A DNA stretch of 64,000 nucleotides from Haliotis asinina (Eukaryota > Mollusca > Gastropoda > Lepetellida > Haliotidae). Positions within the stretch are counted from its first letter, which is position 1; every line of letters begins with the position of its first letter. A model generated the notes under the pieces. The model was not told where the DNA came from, ran no database searches, and saw only the letters and a list, made by a program, of their open reading frames with translations. The stretch is from positions 24,878,249 to 24,942,248 of the forward strand of contig NC_090283.1 of assembly GCF_037392515.1 (NCBI RefSeq), in the 5' to 3' direction. Below, piece by piece: positions 32,833 through 43,849 of the stretch. Both the position numbers and the translations under genes were made by a program.

Positions 32833-33799
32833 TTAGAAGTTTAACTTTATCTAGATTATGTACAGTAGGGTGTTTGCGAAAATACTTCTCAGCTTTCTTC
32901 CTACACTTTCTGGCCTGTTTACATTCGTTATTGAACCATGGTTTACGAACCTGTGGAACTGCAGAGGACTTGGGAATAGTTTGGTCAGCAATATCATTCA
33001 GTATATCGGAAAACAGTTGTATTGGATCTTCACTTGTCGCAAAAACATCATATTTTAAGTGATCGGTACATAGTTTTTCATATAATATCCAGTCAGCCCT
33101 GGCGAAGTTCCTTCTGGATAAAGGTGGATCATCACCAAGGTCAATTGGTTTGAGAATGGTGGGAAAGTGATCGCTCCCACATAGGTCGTCATGGACCATC
33201 CATTCAAATTCATTGTATAACATGGGGTCTGCAAGAGATAAATCTAGGGAGGAATATGTTCCTGTAGCTGGATGTAGATATGTAGCTGCATCACCATTAA
33301 AAATACATAAATTATTATCTGAAATGAATTCTTCAATAAGTTTACCTTTATGATTTGTGTTTGTACCTCCCCAAAGCGGGTTGTGGCCATTGAGGTCACC
33401 CATGATTATGAATGGCTTTGGAAGCTGATCACATAGATTTTGAAGATCCGGCTTTTGGATGCTAGAGGAGGGAGGTATGTATAAACTGCATAGAGTGAGT
33501 GCAATGTGCATGGTTAGGCGAACAGCTACAGCTTGAAGATTCGTATGAAGCGGGACAGGGCTATGTATTATGCCCTGCCGTACCAAAACGGATGAACCTC
33601 CTGTTGCTTTATCTCCTGGAGGAGAGAAAGAGTGATAATTGCTGTACTGTCTTAAATCAAAAGTATCTGTATTTTTAAGATAGGTCTCTTGAAGACATAG
33701 TGCTGACGGTTTTAAGTCCTGTAGTAATAACTGGATCTCGTTTAAGTTATTCTTCAGTCCTCTGCAATTCCATTGTATGAGATTACGATTTTGACTCAT
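32807..33799 (-). CDS. APE-type endonuclease of the younger LINE (start of ORF2)
   Basis: The start ATG overlaps the ORF1 TGA as ATGA. Motifs in order: IQWNCRGLKNN, LCLQETYLK, GGSSVLVRQG, FIIMGDLNGHNPLWGG, YSSLDLSLADP and CGSDHFPTIL. All endonuclease signature residues look present. The ORF leaves frame near 32820, where the RT linker begins. Confidence 0.9.
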   Translation of the reverse strand: MSQNRNLIQWNCRGLKNNLNEIQLLLQDLKPSALCLQETYLKNTDTFDLRQYSNYHSFSPPGDKATGGSSVLVRQGIIHSPVPLHTNLQAVAVRLTMHIALTLCSLYIPPSSSIQKPDLQNLCDQLPKPFIIMGDLNGHNPLWGGTNTNHKGKLIEEFISDNNLCIFNGDAATYLHPATGTYSSLDLSLADPMLYNEFEWMVHDDLCGSDHFPTILKPIDLGDDPPLSRRNFARADWILYEKLCTDHLKYDVFATSEDPIQLFSDILNDIADQTIPKSSAVPQVRKPWFNNECKQARKCRKKAEKYFRKHPTVHNLDKVKLLNAKAVPCF

Positions 33800-35082
33800 G
33801 GCGGTTCTACTGGGGATCTCTCCCGCGGACGTGTTGAGGAAGAACCCATATCTTTGTGCTGTGAAGATGGAGACACCTCCATCTCAAGGGGTTCAAACGA
33901 GTTATGAACCTGCACAGTGACCTGTTCTTCAACAGGTACGAGTTTCTCTCCAGTGGAAGGGGTTTTAGAAGATTTCATACGGTTAAGGTGTTTTCGCTGT
34001 GCTTTTGACATTCCAGTATGTTCCTCAACGTCAGCATTTGTGTACGTAAGCTCAGGTTCTGACTGACTCACAGTTTGAGAGGCAGATGTTGTTACAGGAG
34101 AGTCACAGTCAGGAGTACAAGAAGAAACAACTTTTATTGGTTTAACAGATTTTATCCAAGTCAGTTCAGTCTGGCATGCGATAGAGACTGTTTTGGATTT
34201 TCCAGAGACAACAGCTGAGTAGCTAACAATCGGCGATATTTCAGATTGGATCTGGCTTGTTACTTGCTTTTTAGCTTCAACAAAGGAAATATTGCTCTGA
34301 TGTTTCAATTTGAGGATTTTTGTTTGTATCTGCCACTCAGGGCAAGATTTTGACGACGATACATGGTTACCACTGCAATTTGCACATTTAGGATCTTTAT
34401 CGCAGGCAGGATCATGGTGATCTTCACAGCACCGTTGACAACGTTGAGCATTACGACAGGATGTAGAACCGTGTCCAAACTTTTGACAGTTATAACACCG
34501 GAGTGGATTTGGGATATATACCTCCACTCCGATATTGAAATAGCCAGCTTTTATGGATTTAGGCACAGTACTTAGTGCAAATGTAAACAGGTAGGTGTAG
34601 CTTGGTTCTGTGGTACCATTCTGTTTCTTTACAGAAAAGCGTTTGACTGAAGTAACATTTTGACTTTTCAGTTCAGAAACTATTTCCTCTTCAGACATGT
34701 CCGCTAAGCACCGAGCTCTGTCTCTAACAATACCTCTGCTAGAATTCAGCGTTTTGTGCGGCGAGACGACAACATTAATATTTGCAAACTTGTGCTGTTG
34801 TAGCAAATTAATTGACTGCTGCCGACGCAAACACTCCACAGGAAGCAAATCACCACGGAGACGTGAAACGTTCTTTACTTCTCCACATATAGCCTGAATT
34901 GTTTTTGATATCACAAACGGATTGAGTTTAAGTGGTTCTCCATTTGCAGATGCAATGACTATAAACTTAGACCAAGGTTCTTGCTGCTGTGAAACTGGAA
35001 CACCTTCATGACTTGAAAGATGATCAGCCTCTAGACGTCTCTTTTTGTCATTTCTACTTGAACCAGAATTCGTAAGAGACAT
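33796..35082 (-). CDS. LINE ORF1 protein (nucleocapsid-like)
   Basis: I choose the start MSLTNSGSSRNDKKRRLEAD (35082), because the 30 codons upstream correspond to 5' leader in relatives. The protein has 428 residues with three zinc knuckles: CYNCQKFGHGSTSC, CQRCCEDHHDPAC and CANCSGNHVSSSKSC. The basic N-terminus and knuckles fit RNA binding in the LINE RNP. It ends VEPP-TGA, overlapping ORF2. Confidence 0.9.
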   Translation of the reverse strand: MSLTNSGSSRNDKKRRLEADHLSSHEGVPVSQQQEPWSKFIVIASANGEPLKLNPFVISKTIQAICGEVKNVSRLRGDLLPVECLRRQQSINLLQQHKFANINVVVSPHKTLNSSRGIVRDRARCLADMSEEEIVSELKSQNVTSVKRFSVKKQNGTTEPSYTYLFTFALSTVPKSIKAGYFNIGVEVYIPNPLRCYNCQKFGHGSTSCRNAQRCQRCCEDHHDPACDKDPKCANCSGNHVSSSKSCPEWQIQTKILKLKHQSNISFVEAKKQVTSQIQSEISPIVSYSAVVSGKSKTVSIACQTELTWIKSVKPIKVVSSCTPDCDSPVTTSASQTVSQSEPELTYTNADVEEHTGMSKAQRKHLNRMKSSKTPSTGEKLVPVEEQVTVQVHNSFEPLEMEVSPSSQHKDMGSSSTRPRERSPVEPP

Positions 35083-35711
35083 GATGGATATAGTAAAGTT
35101 CAACACCACTGCTCCCCACCCGCCACCGAGTGTCAAGAAGGACAATGTTTTATTGCAGCGGATATCCGGCATGCAAACACTAGGGATACAGCGGTGTTAT
35201 ACTCCGATAAAGACGACATAAATAGCTATATTCGTCTACCAAATATAATGTTATGCCGGTTCGGCTTTAACAAACACTTGGAGACATACAGAATTTAGAG
35301 GTCGACATCACCGGATTGGCCCATGAGCCACCGCCTTCTGGCACAGGACTCTAGGCAATTTCATATATACATAATCTTTACATTTCAAATCAAAAGGACC
35401 AATACCCAACAAGTTCATGTGCAAAAATAAATTCTATGCACAGGGCATGGCGTGACCAGCCGATTGATAGAACCGGGCCAGTTCTACCACCCGTCTAGGC
35501 GAAGTCAGGGCCAAAGTGGTGTGTTAGGCAACAGGAACACGGTTCCAGGCCCCTGTTGCCCTCAACCACCAGGATCCCCTCCTCCGCCGACACAGGGCCG
35601 CAACCCACGGCAAACGGGTTGGTGGACCAAATATGCCCCCGGGTCCACTACGGGGGTGTCGGCGAGCTCTTGGCGTTACCCAGCACCCACCACGAGGAGG
35701 TGGCTCGCCAC

Positions 35712-37300
35712 GGGTGCTAGTCGGTGGAGACTTTGAGTGTGACCGAGATGATGATGATTTGTGATCAGAAGAAGATTTGAGGTACTAAGAAGTGAATCCT
35801 CAGTGTGAGATGATATTGCTGGGTACAAAAGCTGTGGAGAATCGCAATTTACCCAAGTCACGGTAGTCTGGCAGCCTGTGGATGATTTTGTTATTTTAGA
35901 CTCCGATGATGTTTTTGGCGACTGCAGCATAACTTTCTGGAAGATTAGACCTCTTTACCAGTTTTTTTGCTTCAGAAAAGGAGATATTTTGAGTAAACTT
36001 TATTCTGTTTATCTCCATTTGCTCTTTCCAAATATGACACTGATTTGAAAATGAGGAATGGTCGCCTGAGCAGTTGATGCATTTTTTGACATTACTGTCA
36101 CAATCTTCTGTTGTGTGTGTCTTTTCACTGCTGTGAGCACACACAACAGACAATGTGCAAGTATTGACACCGTGGCAGAACTTTTGGCATTTGAAACACC
36201 GAAGGAGATTCGGAATGTACTTTTCCACACTGATATTACAGTATCCAGCTTTAAGTGATGTTGGAGCAGTAGGTGATGAGAAAGAAAACAGATAGGTATT
36301 AGTTTGAATAGCTGTGTTGTTTTTACGGGTTGTGAAACGTTTGACATATAATACACCCTGATCTTTCATTTCGGAAGCGATATCAAGTTCAGACATGTCT
36401 GCCAGCAAGCGACCTCGATCACGTACGATTCCCTAACTCGTGTTCAGTGTTTTGTGGGCTGTGACGGTAACCGGAGTGCCAACGAAAGTGTCAGTGTTCA
36501 AAAGGTTCGTTGACTGTTGCCTTTTGGCGCACTCGATCAACAGTGCACCCCAACGTAATTTTCTAACATTCTTTAAATCACCGCCAATGCCTTGGATACC
36601 TTTAGACAGCGCAAAAGGGTTTAGCTTTAAAGGTACATTATCTTTGGTCTCGATGACGATAAAACGTGGCCAGTAGTCAATGTGTTTAGACGGTCTGACA
36701 TTATCAACAGGGTCATTTTCAAGAGGACGTTTGCTCTATTTAGTTGGGGTTTCGTAAGCCATGGTGAGGTATTTAGGTTTCATCATCTGAGCTCCCCACC
36801 CGCCACGGAATATCACAAGGACAGTGGTAAAGGAAGCGGGCCTCCAGCCTGCAGCTGGGCAAAATTCTAAACGTCATAATTCAAATCAAACATGTTTATA
36901 AAAATGAATCCAAGACCAAAATTACATCAATTTCAAATTATACTTGTGCAATGATAAATATATATAGATTCCATGCACAGAGCTTGGCATGACCAGCCGA
37001 TTGGTTGAACCGGGCCCATTCAACCTCCCGTCTAGGTGAAGTAAGGGTCGAAGGGGTGTGTTGAAGGAAGGGTCGAAGGGGTGTGTTGAAGGCGGGAACG
37101 CGTTCACAGGTCCCCAGTGCCCTCAACCCCCAGACTCCCGTCCTCCACCGACACAGGGCCGCAACCCACGGCAAACGGGTTGGTGGAGCAAATATCCCCC
37201 CGGGTCCACAACGGGGGCGTCGGCGATTTCTTGGCGTTACCCAGCACCCACCACGAGGAGGCGAGATGTCAGTGCCCGAAAAGGTCTCACCAAGGCTCTG
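35712..37300 (-). mobile_element. Older I-group LINE, 5' arm (5' UTR and ORF1)
   Basis: The 5' UTR (36763-37300) shares GGTTGCGGCCCTGTGTCGG (minus strand) with the LINEs at 35.7 and 59.3 kb. ORF1 begins MAYETPTK (36762) and keeps LRCFKCQKFCHGVNTC, VKKCINCSGDHSSF and frame breaks. It stops at CACTCAAAGTCT, and the same ORF resumes as CAATCGACAGCTGATAG beyond the inserted element. Confidence 0.85.
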
Positions 37301-37789
37301 AATCACTAATACGTTCGAGATCCTCCAACAATAACTCTACGCCATACCTTCGTAGCACATTTTAATTCATAATAAGAAAAAGTTACACAATGTGTTTTGA
37401 AGTCGTTCTGCCAGAATTGCATGTTTCCTTAGAACGTTAACCAGGACATCAACCTGAAAAGGGATATGGGTAGTCTACATCATGGGGTAGTATAGTATAT
37501 ATAAAAATTAAATACGAATAATTCATTATTTAAAATTATAGTGACCAAATTGCTTCATTTACAAAAAAGGTCGGTGGAGCTCGGCCAACGTAAGTTCGTT
37601 CCCTGATCTGAGTTGTTCGTGGTTAGACAAGAGCACAATCACAATCAAGTTTACAACATAGTGGCATTTGAAAGTCCTATATGGATTCATATATATACGG
37701 AATGCAATAACAATGATTCCTTAATGTAAGAGGAACAGGTAGATGCTGTTGAAGTTGCTGCATGATAATGTATTCAGAAAATATTACTG

Positions 37790-38360
37790 CTTTATCTAAT
37801 CGCGTTAAAGCATTTATAACTCACATTACAAAACCGACTGTGAAACTGTCCGATACCATGCCATTTCTGAAAATCACATATTTCCGAAGCTTGCAAAATT
37901 ATCAGCTTCATCTGAACGTCACAGATTTTGAACAGAATAGTTTGAGAACTGTTTTCGAGTCTCCTACCAGAAATCTTAACTGAGGACAAAGCATTATTCA
38001 CTTTATTTACCAACTTTTGTACCGATTCAGACCATGAACGTCTACTTGAAAACAATGAACAAAAATAATTATAGATATGTAGAAACGTTTAACTTATGAT
38101 TGGTAAAGTACCATGATTCATATTTACCACCATTTCTGAAGACAAACACCTCTATTGAATTGAAATATTCCGAAACGTCTAAATTATTTAAGTTAACACA
38201 AGCCTTTATCTTTGAATACATGTCTATGATGATATTGAACATAGGGCCATGGACACTGTTAGATGACAGAACAAACCACAGATCTCTATTAACTGAAACG
38301 AACGCCTTACGGAAATCAACAAATAGACGAGAACATATGTCGACTATAAAGTCAATGTAA
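37790..38360 (-). mobile_element. Non-LTR reverse transcriptase relic
   Basis: LFVDFRKAFVSVNRDLWFVL, MFNIIIDMYSKIKACV and, in another frame, ICDVQMKLIILQASEICDFQ and FCNVSYKCFNA are RT and post-RT phrases of a LINE. The clade is not resolved. It directly follows the last exon of paralogue copy C with no stop between. Confidence 0.75.
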
Positions 38361-38399
38361 ATGGTTACTGTGTCCTCACTCACTATGCAAGGTAGCTGA

Positions 38400-38640
38400 C
38401 CACACAATACATACGTAAGAGCGATGATCATCCCAGTGAAGCAGCTGCTCCTGACAGCTCCGGCAGATCGTCCCATGTTCTCAGGCACTGTTTCATTGAT
38501 CAAGGGTCGTGGTGTTTGAGATGTTGCTTCGGGTGTTGCTTCTGGTGTCGTTTCGGTTGCCGTAGCAGGAGTTGCTGCAGGTTGCGTTGTCAACGTTGTG
38601 GTAGTAGCTTGTGTGGTCACAGGTTGACATGAAGATTTTC
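38400..38640 (-). CDS. Paralogue copy C, exon 3 (Thr-rich stalk and GPI-like tail)
   Basis: From acceptor TTGACGACAG it reads G-KSSCQPVTTQATTTTLTTQP, a longer Thr/Ala/Pro stalk, INETVPENMGRSAGAV and FTGMIIALTYVLC. Copies A and D stop within a few codons here. This copy continues GQLPCIVSEDT in frame into the LINE relic, to a stop at 38069. So the native end is lost, or a new C-terminus is made. Confidence 0.7.
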
Positions 38641-38744
38641 CTGTCGTCAACCAGCATATTGAAGCAAAAAACAGTTCTTTATATGTAAACAAGGACTAAA
38701 ATTATATTTGGTTATTGATAACTTGAAGACAGTATTTCAGAGTT

Positions 38745-38800
38745 TTAGTGAGTGAGTTTACTTTTACGCCGCACTCAGCAATATTCCAGCTATATGGCGG
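38745..38800 (-). mobile_element. SINE family 1, 3' fragment
   Basis: GTGAGTGAGTTTACTTTTAC then GCCGCACTCAGCAATATTCC. Confidence 0.75.
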
Positions 38801-38869
38801 TTATGAATCAAGACGCTACAGTTGTATGTAATGATTTATTTTAAGTGGTTAACTGATTGGTATGTAGGT

Positions 38870-39150
38870 TTATGGGATTGTTTTGTACTTGGATAATATC
38901 TTTTAAGGAACAAGCGTCTTACCAAGTCGCGAATCAGTTGTTGGTCGATAGCTCGTGTATTAATGTTAATGCGTGCCATACTGATTGCATTTTTAGTAAC
39001 TGGAAATGATTAGGTTTTAGACTTGAACTATTTAACAATATTTTACTGTTCCTCGTGACAGGTATTTAAAGCATGTGCTAAGACTGTTCCCGTCACTATG
39101 TGGCTGAAATATTGCCGTGTGACGTTACATCTTTAACTCTCACACTCACT
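38870..39150 (+). mobile_element. I-group LINE 3' fragment
   Basis: TTTTACTGTTCCTCGTGACA, CACTATGTGGCTGAAATATT and TAACTCTCACACTCACTT. It is antisense to copy C. Confidence 0.7.
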
Positions 39151-39153
39151 TAC

Positions 39154-39591
39154 CTAATCGCCACCATGCATCATCTACTGAAGAGATTTCGATGCTTTCA
39201 GTGGTGCCCATTAAGAAGTTCCAAAGAGATGAATATGACCACAGGCCAACTTCTGCAACTTCACAACCTTCACCGATAACGACATTATAATATGAAACCT
39301 TCACCCACAGTGGTGTGTAGTCGTTACACACGTTCCCGGTTATAATCAAGATCTCCCCAGTACAGGTATCAATGGAGGACTTACAGTGCTTCATATGAGA
39401 AGTCTTGTTTGGATAAATGTCTATGACTATCCTTCCTTTGTCCATGTTAATGGAGAGCTGCACTTTGCCGCAGCTCTTCACATCGAACAACAGGGAATCC
39501 AAGTTGGAAACCATCTCCCCATCCACCTTTGTCAGCTCTATAGTGGTGTCAGTTCTTGAGGTTTGAAATACGTCAGCAAGGATTCGATCAC
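39154..39591 (-). CDS. Paralogue copy C, exon 2 (five-cysteine domain)
   Basis: The exon runs from acceptor TTCTGCAG to donor TTAG|GTAAGTG, 438 nt, phase 1 both sides. It encodes G-DRILADVFQTSRTDTTIELT, LLFDVKSCGKVQLSIN, IDIYPNKTSHMKHC, DTC, NVCNDYTPLWVKV, IGEGCEVAEVGLWSY and IEISSVDDAWWRLG. All five cysteines and the NKT sequon are kept. The reading frame is open throughout, and this is the most diverged family member. Domain identity is as discussed for copy A. Confidence 0.8.
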
Positions 39592-39599
39592 CTGCAGAA

Positions 39600-40600
39600 C
39601 ATATTCGGAAGGCGAAAAAGGATTGATATACACTAAAGTAATTTACAATATATCCACCCGGGAGAGAAACTCAGAGCTTAAATGTTTGTAAAGCAACGTT
39701 TTTCACAAATCTATGTAGGTGCATCAATTGAAAAAACCCACAACATGTTAGCATTTGTATATTCGGAATGAACAAGACACAACAAAGTCACGAGTATAAG
39801 AGATTTCGATTTTCAAATTCTTATCTCACTTCAAATCACTTCTAAGTGGTTCTGATACCAGCTGTTTGCAGAAGAAACCTGCTTACATGTATCTCTTTAG
39901 TTAACATACGTAACAAATACACACGTGCAAATTATATATTGAGCTCATCACGTGATACAAGTGAAAATAACCCATTGTTAGACTGTTTCCACAGCGCCAA
40001 AATGCTTATCGTATTATGCCAATACCTTGCAGTTGGTTGTACTGCTGTGTCGTCAGAGGAAATGTCTTTTATACCAGTTACAGGAGTACCTGGTGGCAAC
40101 ATAAGGGTTCTTGGGACGCCTTCCATCTGAACGGAACGTGTGAATGTACACTGTCAGCATAGTCTATTACGTTAAAAGAAAAAGGATATGTCTTTTCTCA
40201 TTATATTACAAACAGATCGCCCCGTGATAACTAAAGACAGTGGCTCATGGACTAGTATGGTTGCGTTAATGTTCAGCTGGAGGTTTCATTCGAGCAATCT
40301 GGACAGGAACATCTGCTCTAGTAACCTTAAGGTTCTGTCTTCTGTTTACACGCCATGGCCAAGCAGCTTGACATTATGTTTGCTGGAGAGAAACTAAACG
40401 CAGGCTCATTTTCTGTCTCATTTATCTTTAGGTTCGTTCCTCTTCTTATACAAAATGGTCTACGTCACGTTCGCTTCACAGAAGCTGCTGCTCTGTAAAC
40501 ATTCAGGTTCTGTGAATACATAATCCAAGTTAGCGGGTGGTCAAATGTAACTCCCATTATATTTACTCTTTCTCTGTAAAGTACAGAATCTAGTACTTTT
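39600..40600. other. Intron 1 of copy C, no recognised gene
   Basis: Short GTTCTGT/GGTTC phrases recur weakly; nothing else is supportable. Confidence 0.4.
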
Positions 40601-40602
40601 GT

Positions 40603-40700
40603 TGAGTTGAGTCCCATCCGGGATTCGAACCCACATTCTCAGTGTCAGGCATCTAATCACAAGGTCAGCCGTCTAACCCGTCAGGTACTGCAGCTCCCAC
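40603..40700 (-). mobile_element. tRNA-like SINE head
   Basis: GAGTCCCATCCGGGATTCGA and CAGTGTCAGGCATCTAATCA match 11255-11345. More of the same element may extend to 40830 (GTGGGTTAGACGGCTGGCC analogue). Confidence 0.6.
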
Positions 40701-41354
40701 GAAAGTGTAAGCCGGACTTTTTGTAGTCCAGACCACGAACTTGTGTACCCTTCTGATACGTGTTAATTGACACGGGTCCCACGCTCAAAAGCGACGTGGA
40801 AGTTGAGTGGGTTAGACGGCTGGCCAAACCACAATCATCTATAGTTTACTATGATTTACAAGCAAAGGCCTGACCCTTTCATCAGTTATCATCTGAATCA
40901 GTCTCAGACTGCGCGTGCTTGCTGACAGTATGGCTACGTGGAGAAGTATTATCGCAATATGTTTGATCACTACGAGAGCTGTCGTGAAAAGCGTGGCAAT
41001 AATGGCACTCATGGCAGTAATAGATATCAACTAAATTATCACTCTGTTATCCATGTATTCAAGCGCTGCTCAGTCTGTAATGATATGGCTTCAGATACAC
41101 CATACAAATGACAATTGACTTCACACACTTAAATTTGTATAAGATATTGCAAGTTTGACCAGAGGAAACCAGGATGCCTTTGTACTCATGCACAATATAT
41201 TGGGATTGATAAGTGGCAGTAAATCAGAACAAAGTGATTAATCAATTCTTAATTTGAAGACTATGTGTAAATATTGTGACGATTTCATGATCTCTCCTTT
41301 GTTAGGCCTTTACCGTGTTTAGCAGTAAATCTGAATCTAAATCTCACACGGAGC

Positions 41355-41680
41355 TACCAGCTTGTTTGTATGTTCCTTAACGCCACACGCGTTAAAGCGT
41401 AACATTTCAGCTATGAGACGACGGTCTGTAAATAATGGAGCCTGGAACAGACAATCTAGTGATCATCAACATCAATCTACGCAACAGGGTTTCACAGTTT
41501 ATTTGCAGCTTAACAATATATGCTTAAACGTCCGCGACTACTGTCGATCATTGTTAAAAGTGCACGCTTTGATAACTTGCGATGTGTCAACCAAGTCAAC
41601 AAATCTCACCCAATCTCGTCAACCATCTGTTGTCAAAGCATGGCCGGGTGAAGACCTATTCTAACCCGGATCTTCACGGG
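41355..41680 (-). mobile_element. SINE family 1 with an internal insertion
   Basis: CGGTCTGTAAATAATGGAGC, CATCAATCTACGCAACAGG, GATGTGTCAACCAAGTCAAC and ATTCTAACCCGGATCTTCAC appear in order, with about 100 extra bases. Confidence 0.65.
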
Positions 41681-41929
41681 TATGTAAGCTACTGGAAGGA
41701 CATTGGTCTGAACACCTAATAGTAAATATGTATATGCATCCACCTGCTTTCTTGGCTTTTGGTGAGCATGTTTTATCTGCTAGATCCAATTAAAGACACA
41801 GTACATGAAGCGGCAGTGCCGTCAAAAGTTTATGTATTGTCTGTGAAATGTATTGTCTGTGAAAATCAATGTATGTTTTATCAAATGGTGCCATCAGCCA
41901 AGTTAGTGTTAATAACTTTTCATGTTGGC

Positions 41930-42005
41930 CACAACCATGCGGGAATAAGAAAGACGTAAATTCGATATGGGTAAAACTTTTGCTGATATGACTTTACATT
42001 TTAAC
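41930..42005 (+). mobile_element. I-group LINE 3' tail fragment
   Basis: ATATGGGTAAAACTTTTGCT then GATATGACTTTACATTTTAA; eroded. Confidence 0.5.
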
Positions 42006-42343
42006 TTACTATCTCTACTGTGTCACGTTTCCATACAGGATTTAAGATTTTATAGGCGGATTTAGTTCGTAAAGAAAATACAGTTACATTAACTAGGCAG
42101 CAGACAAGAAAAAACTCTGGTGTTCTCTCATGTTTTTTTGCTATACATACCATTTGTCTTAAGATAAATGTATTGCAACAGTCTGATTGGATGGTTGGAT
42201 TCTAATATTACCATTCATTTAATGTTTAAATTTAACTGAAATCAGTACACTTATGATGTACATCCAGTGCTTAAACGTTTCCTAATAAAGCAGTCTTTGG
42301 CACCTACACAACATTCTTGACACAACCCAACCCCCAATTAAAA

Positions 42344-42425
42344 GCAAAAAAAAAACAACAAACAAACAAACAAAAAAAAAAACAACAAAAAACCCCGAAA
42401 CAAACGAAAAACAAACAAACACACA
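42344..42425. repeat. (AAAC)n-rich low-complexity run
   Basis: Irregular A-rich repeat with AAAC and AACAA units. Confidence 0.85.
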
Positions 42426-42719
42426 AAGAAACAGAAACGGACTGCAGCCAGATCTAAGAGGACACTGTTAAAAGAGGCGATGTTTATTTGGGGCTTGGCT
42501 CAAATGTACATCAAATGTGGGCTGACGTATCGTTGATATTTATTGATGCCGGGTTTTTGTCGCCTGATGTGAACAACTCACCAATGTTTATCGAACATTG
42601 CACTGTCAACATCCACAGTTTTGGTGTTGTAGCAGTTGATATGTTTCTTCCGTTGGAGAAACTCGTTGAGGCTAGGAAATGAGGTTAAAAAGATAGCTAT
42701 GCTTGCTTGTTTGTGGTTT

Positions 42720-43170
42720 TTGGTTTCGGAAACTGCTGATTTCATCTAGTGGTGTACCCATTCAGGGAAAGTACATCTTGATTGATGGCCGACCCTGGTC
42801 TTTATGATGGAAGGTGTTGGAGCTGTTAATATGGTTCTGTTGATATGATTCTGTTGACTTTCTGGGATGGGTCGTAGTTTAGTTCAACAAAAAGTTCCTT
42901 GAGGGTGTTCATTTCCATGTAGCAGATTTTCTAATCATATGTTCTTCTATGTAATGTAGAATGATGGCATCTTTAGGAGTGGTGGCGGATGTTTTGCTGT
43001 TTGGGTGTCTTTCCATGGGGATTCAGGGTGATTTGGGCAGATCACGTCAAGGAAAGGTAAGTAATTGTTGTCCTCAGTTTCAATCGTGAAATTCATGTGG
43101 ACGTGTTGGTCGTTGAGGTGGAAGAGAAGCTGCATAGCGTCATGGTTAGGTTGAAGGATCACAAAAAGAT
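42720..43170 (-). mobile_element. Penelope-like retroelement relic
   Basis: The open stretch HVHMNFTIETEDNNYLPFLD-V fits the RT-to-linker phrase (F..E.E....LPFLDV) typical of Penelope-like elements. The remainder is too decayed to place domains. Confidence 0.55.
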
Positions 43171-43849
43171 CATCTATCTTTTAAAAGGGTATATAATGAA
43201 CCTTTGAACTCTGATATATAATCGAACCTGATACCCTTCTTAAAGGATCATATCTTTAATTTCATGATAAATACTTATTGCTCAAATTAATTCTATATTT
43301 AATCATTTCACACTTTCAAAATAGTTTTAGCCACTTTAGAGCGAGGAAAATAGGAAAATACATTTACAGCCATAAGCTACAGATATTTAAATAATTTGTG
43401 ATAAGACATGTACCAGGAATATTATTTTTATTATCACGATAGGAAGGGGTACAATATGCATACGACTGGGTAAAACAGATGAGCATATATTTAAACTGGG
43501 AAAACGGGAGACAACATAAGTAAAATGACTGCATGAATAAAGTATGAAGAGGATTGGAGATTTAACAGAGTAAGAGAGGAGAGAGGAAGATATGATCAAA
43601 GATTGGTTTGGGTTCATCTCTACTAGCAAGGGGGCACATCTTTGTGTAAATTTGGTCTTGTCCAGAAATTAGTTTTTCTACGCTGCGATTATATTTTATT
43701 AGCGGTGATTGTTGGGTAAATATGGGAATAGTCTTATAGCAATGACCGCTTTGAATATACCGCTTGGACATTATAAAAAGGTGAGAATAGTCAACATTGG
43801 AAATGACTCATACTCAAGTCTAATTTTAAGTGGGTTCTACTTTCATACT

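Larger units (their letters stand above)
29552..35711 (-). mobile_element. Younger full-length I-group (Nimb-like) LINE, inserted in its relative
   Basis: The ~6.2-kb element has a 5' UTR (35083-35711), ORF1, ORF2 with endonuclease, RT and RNase H, and a 3' UTR ending in (ACTC)n. It sits inside ORF1 of the older element. The minus-strand flanks TCTCCACCGAC and TCTCAATCGAC form an 11-bp target duplication with two mismatches. ORF1 is intact; ORF2 has about three frame breaks, so the copy is dead. Confidence 0.9.
38641..39153 (-). other. Intron 2 of copy C
   Basis: A short intron of 513 bp, filled by a SINE fragment (38745-38800) and a LINE 3' fragment (38870-39150) whose tail abuts the donor. 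Confidence 0.7.

Noticed and set aside
25252-37300. LTR retrotransposon as an explanation of the RT and zinc knuckles
   Set aside because: The RT is LINE-type, the endonuclease is APE-type, and there are no long terminal repeats or integrase.
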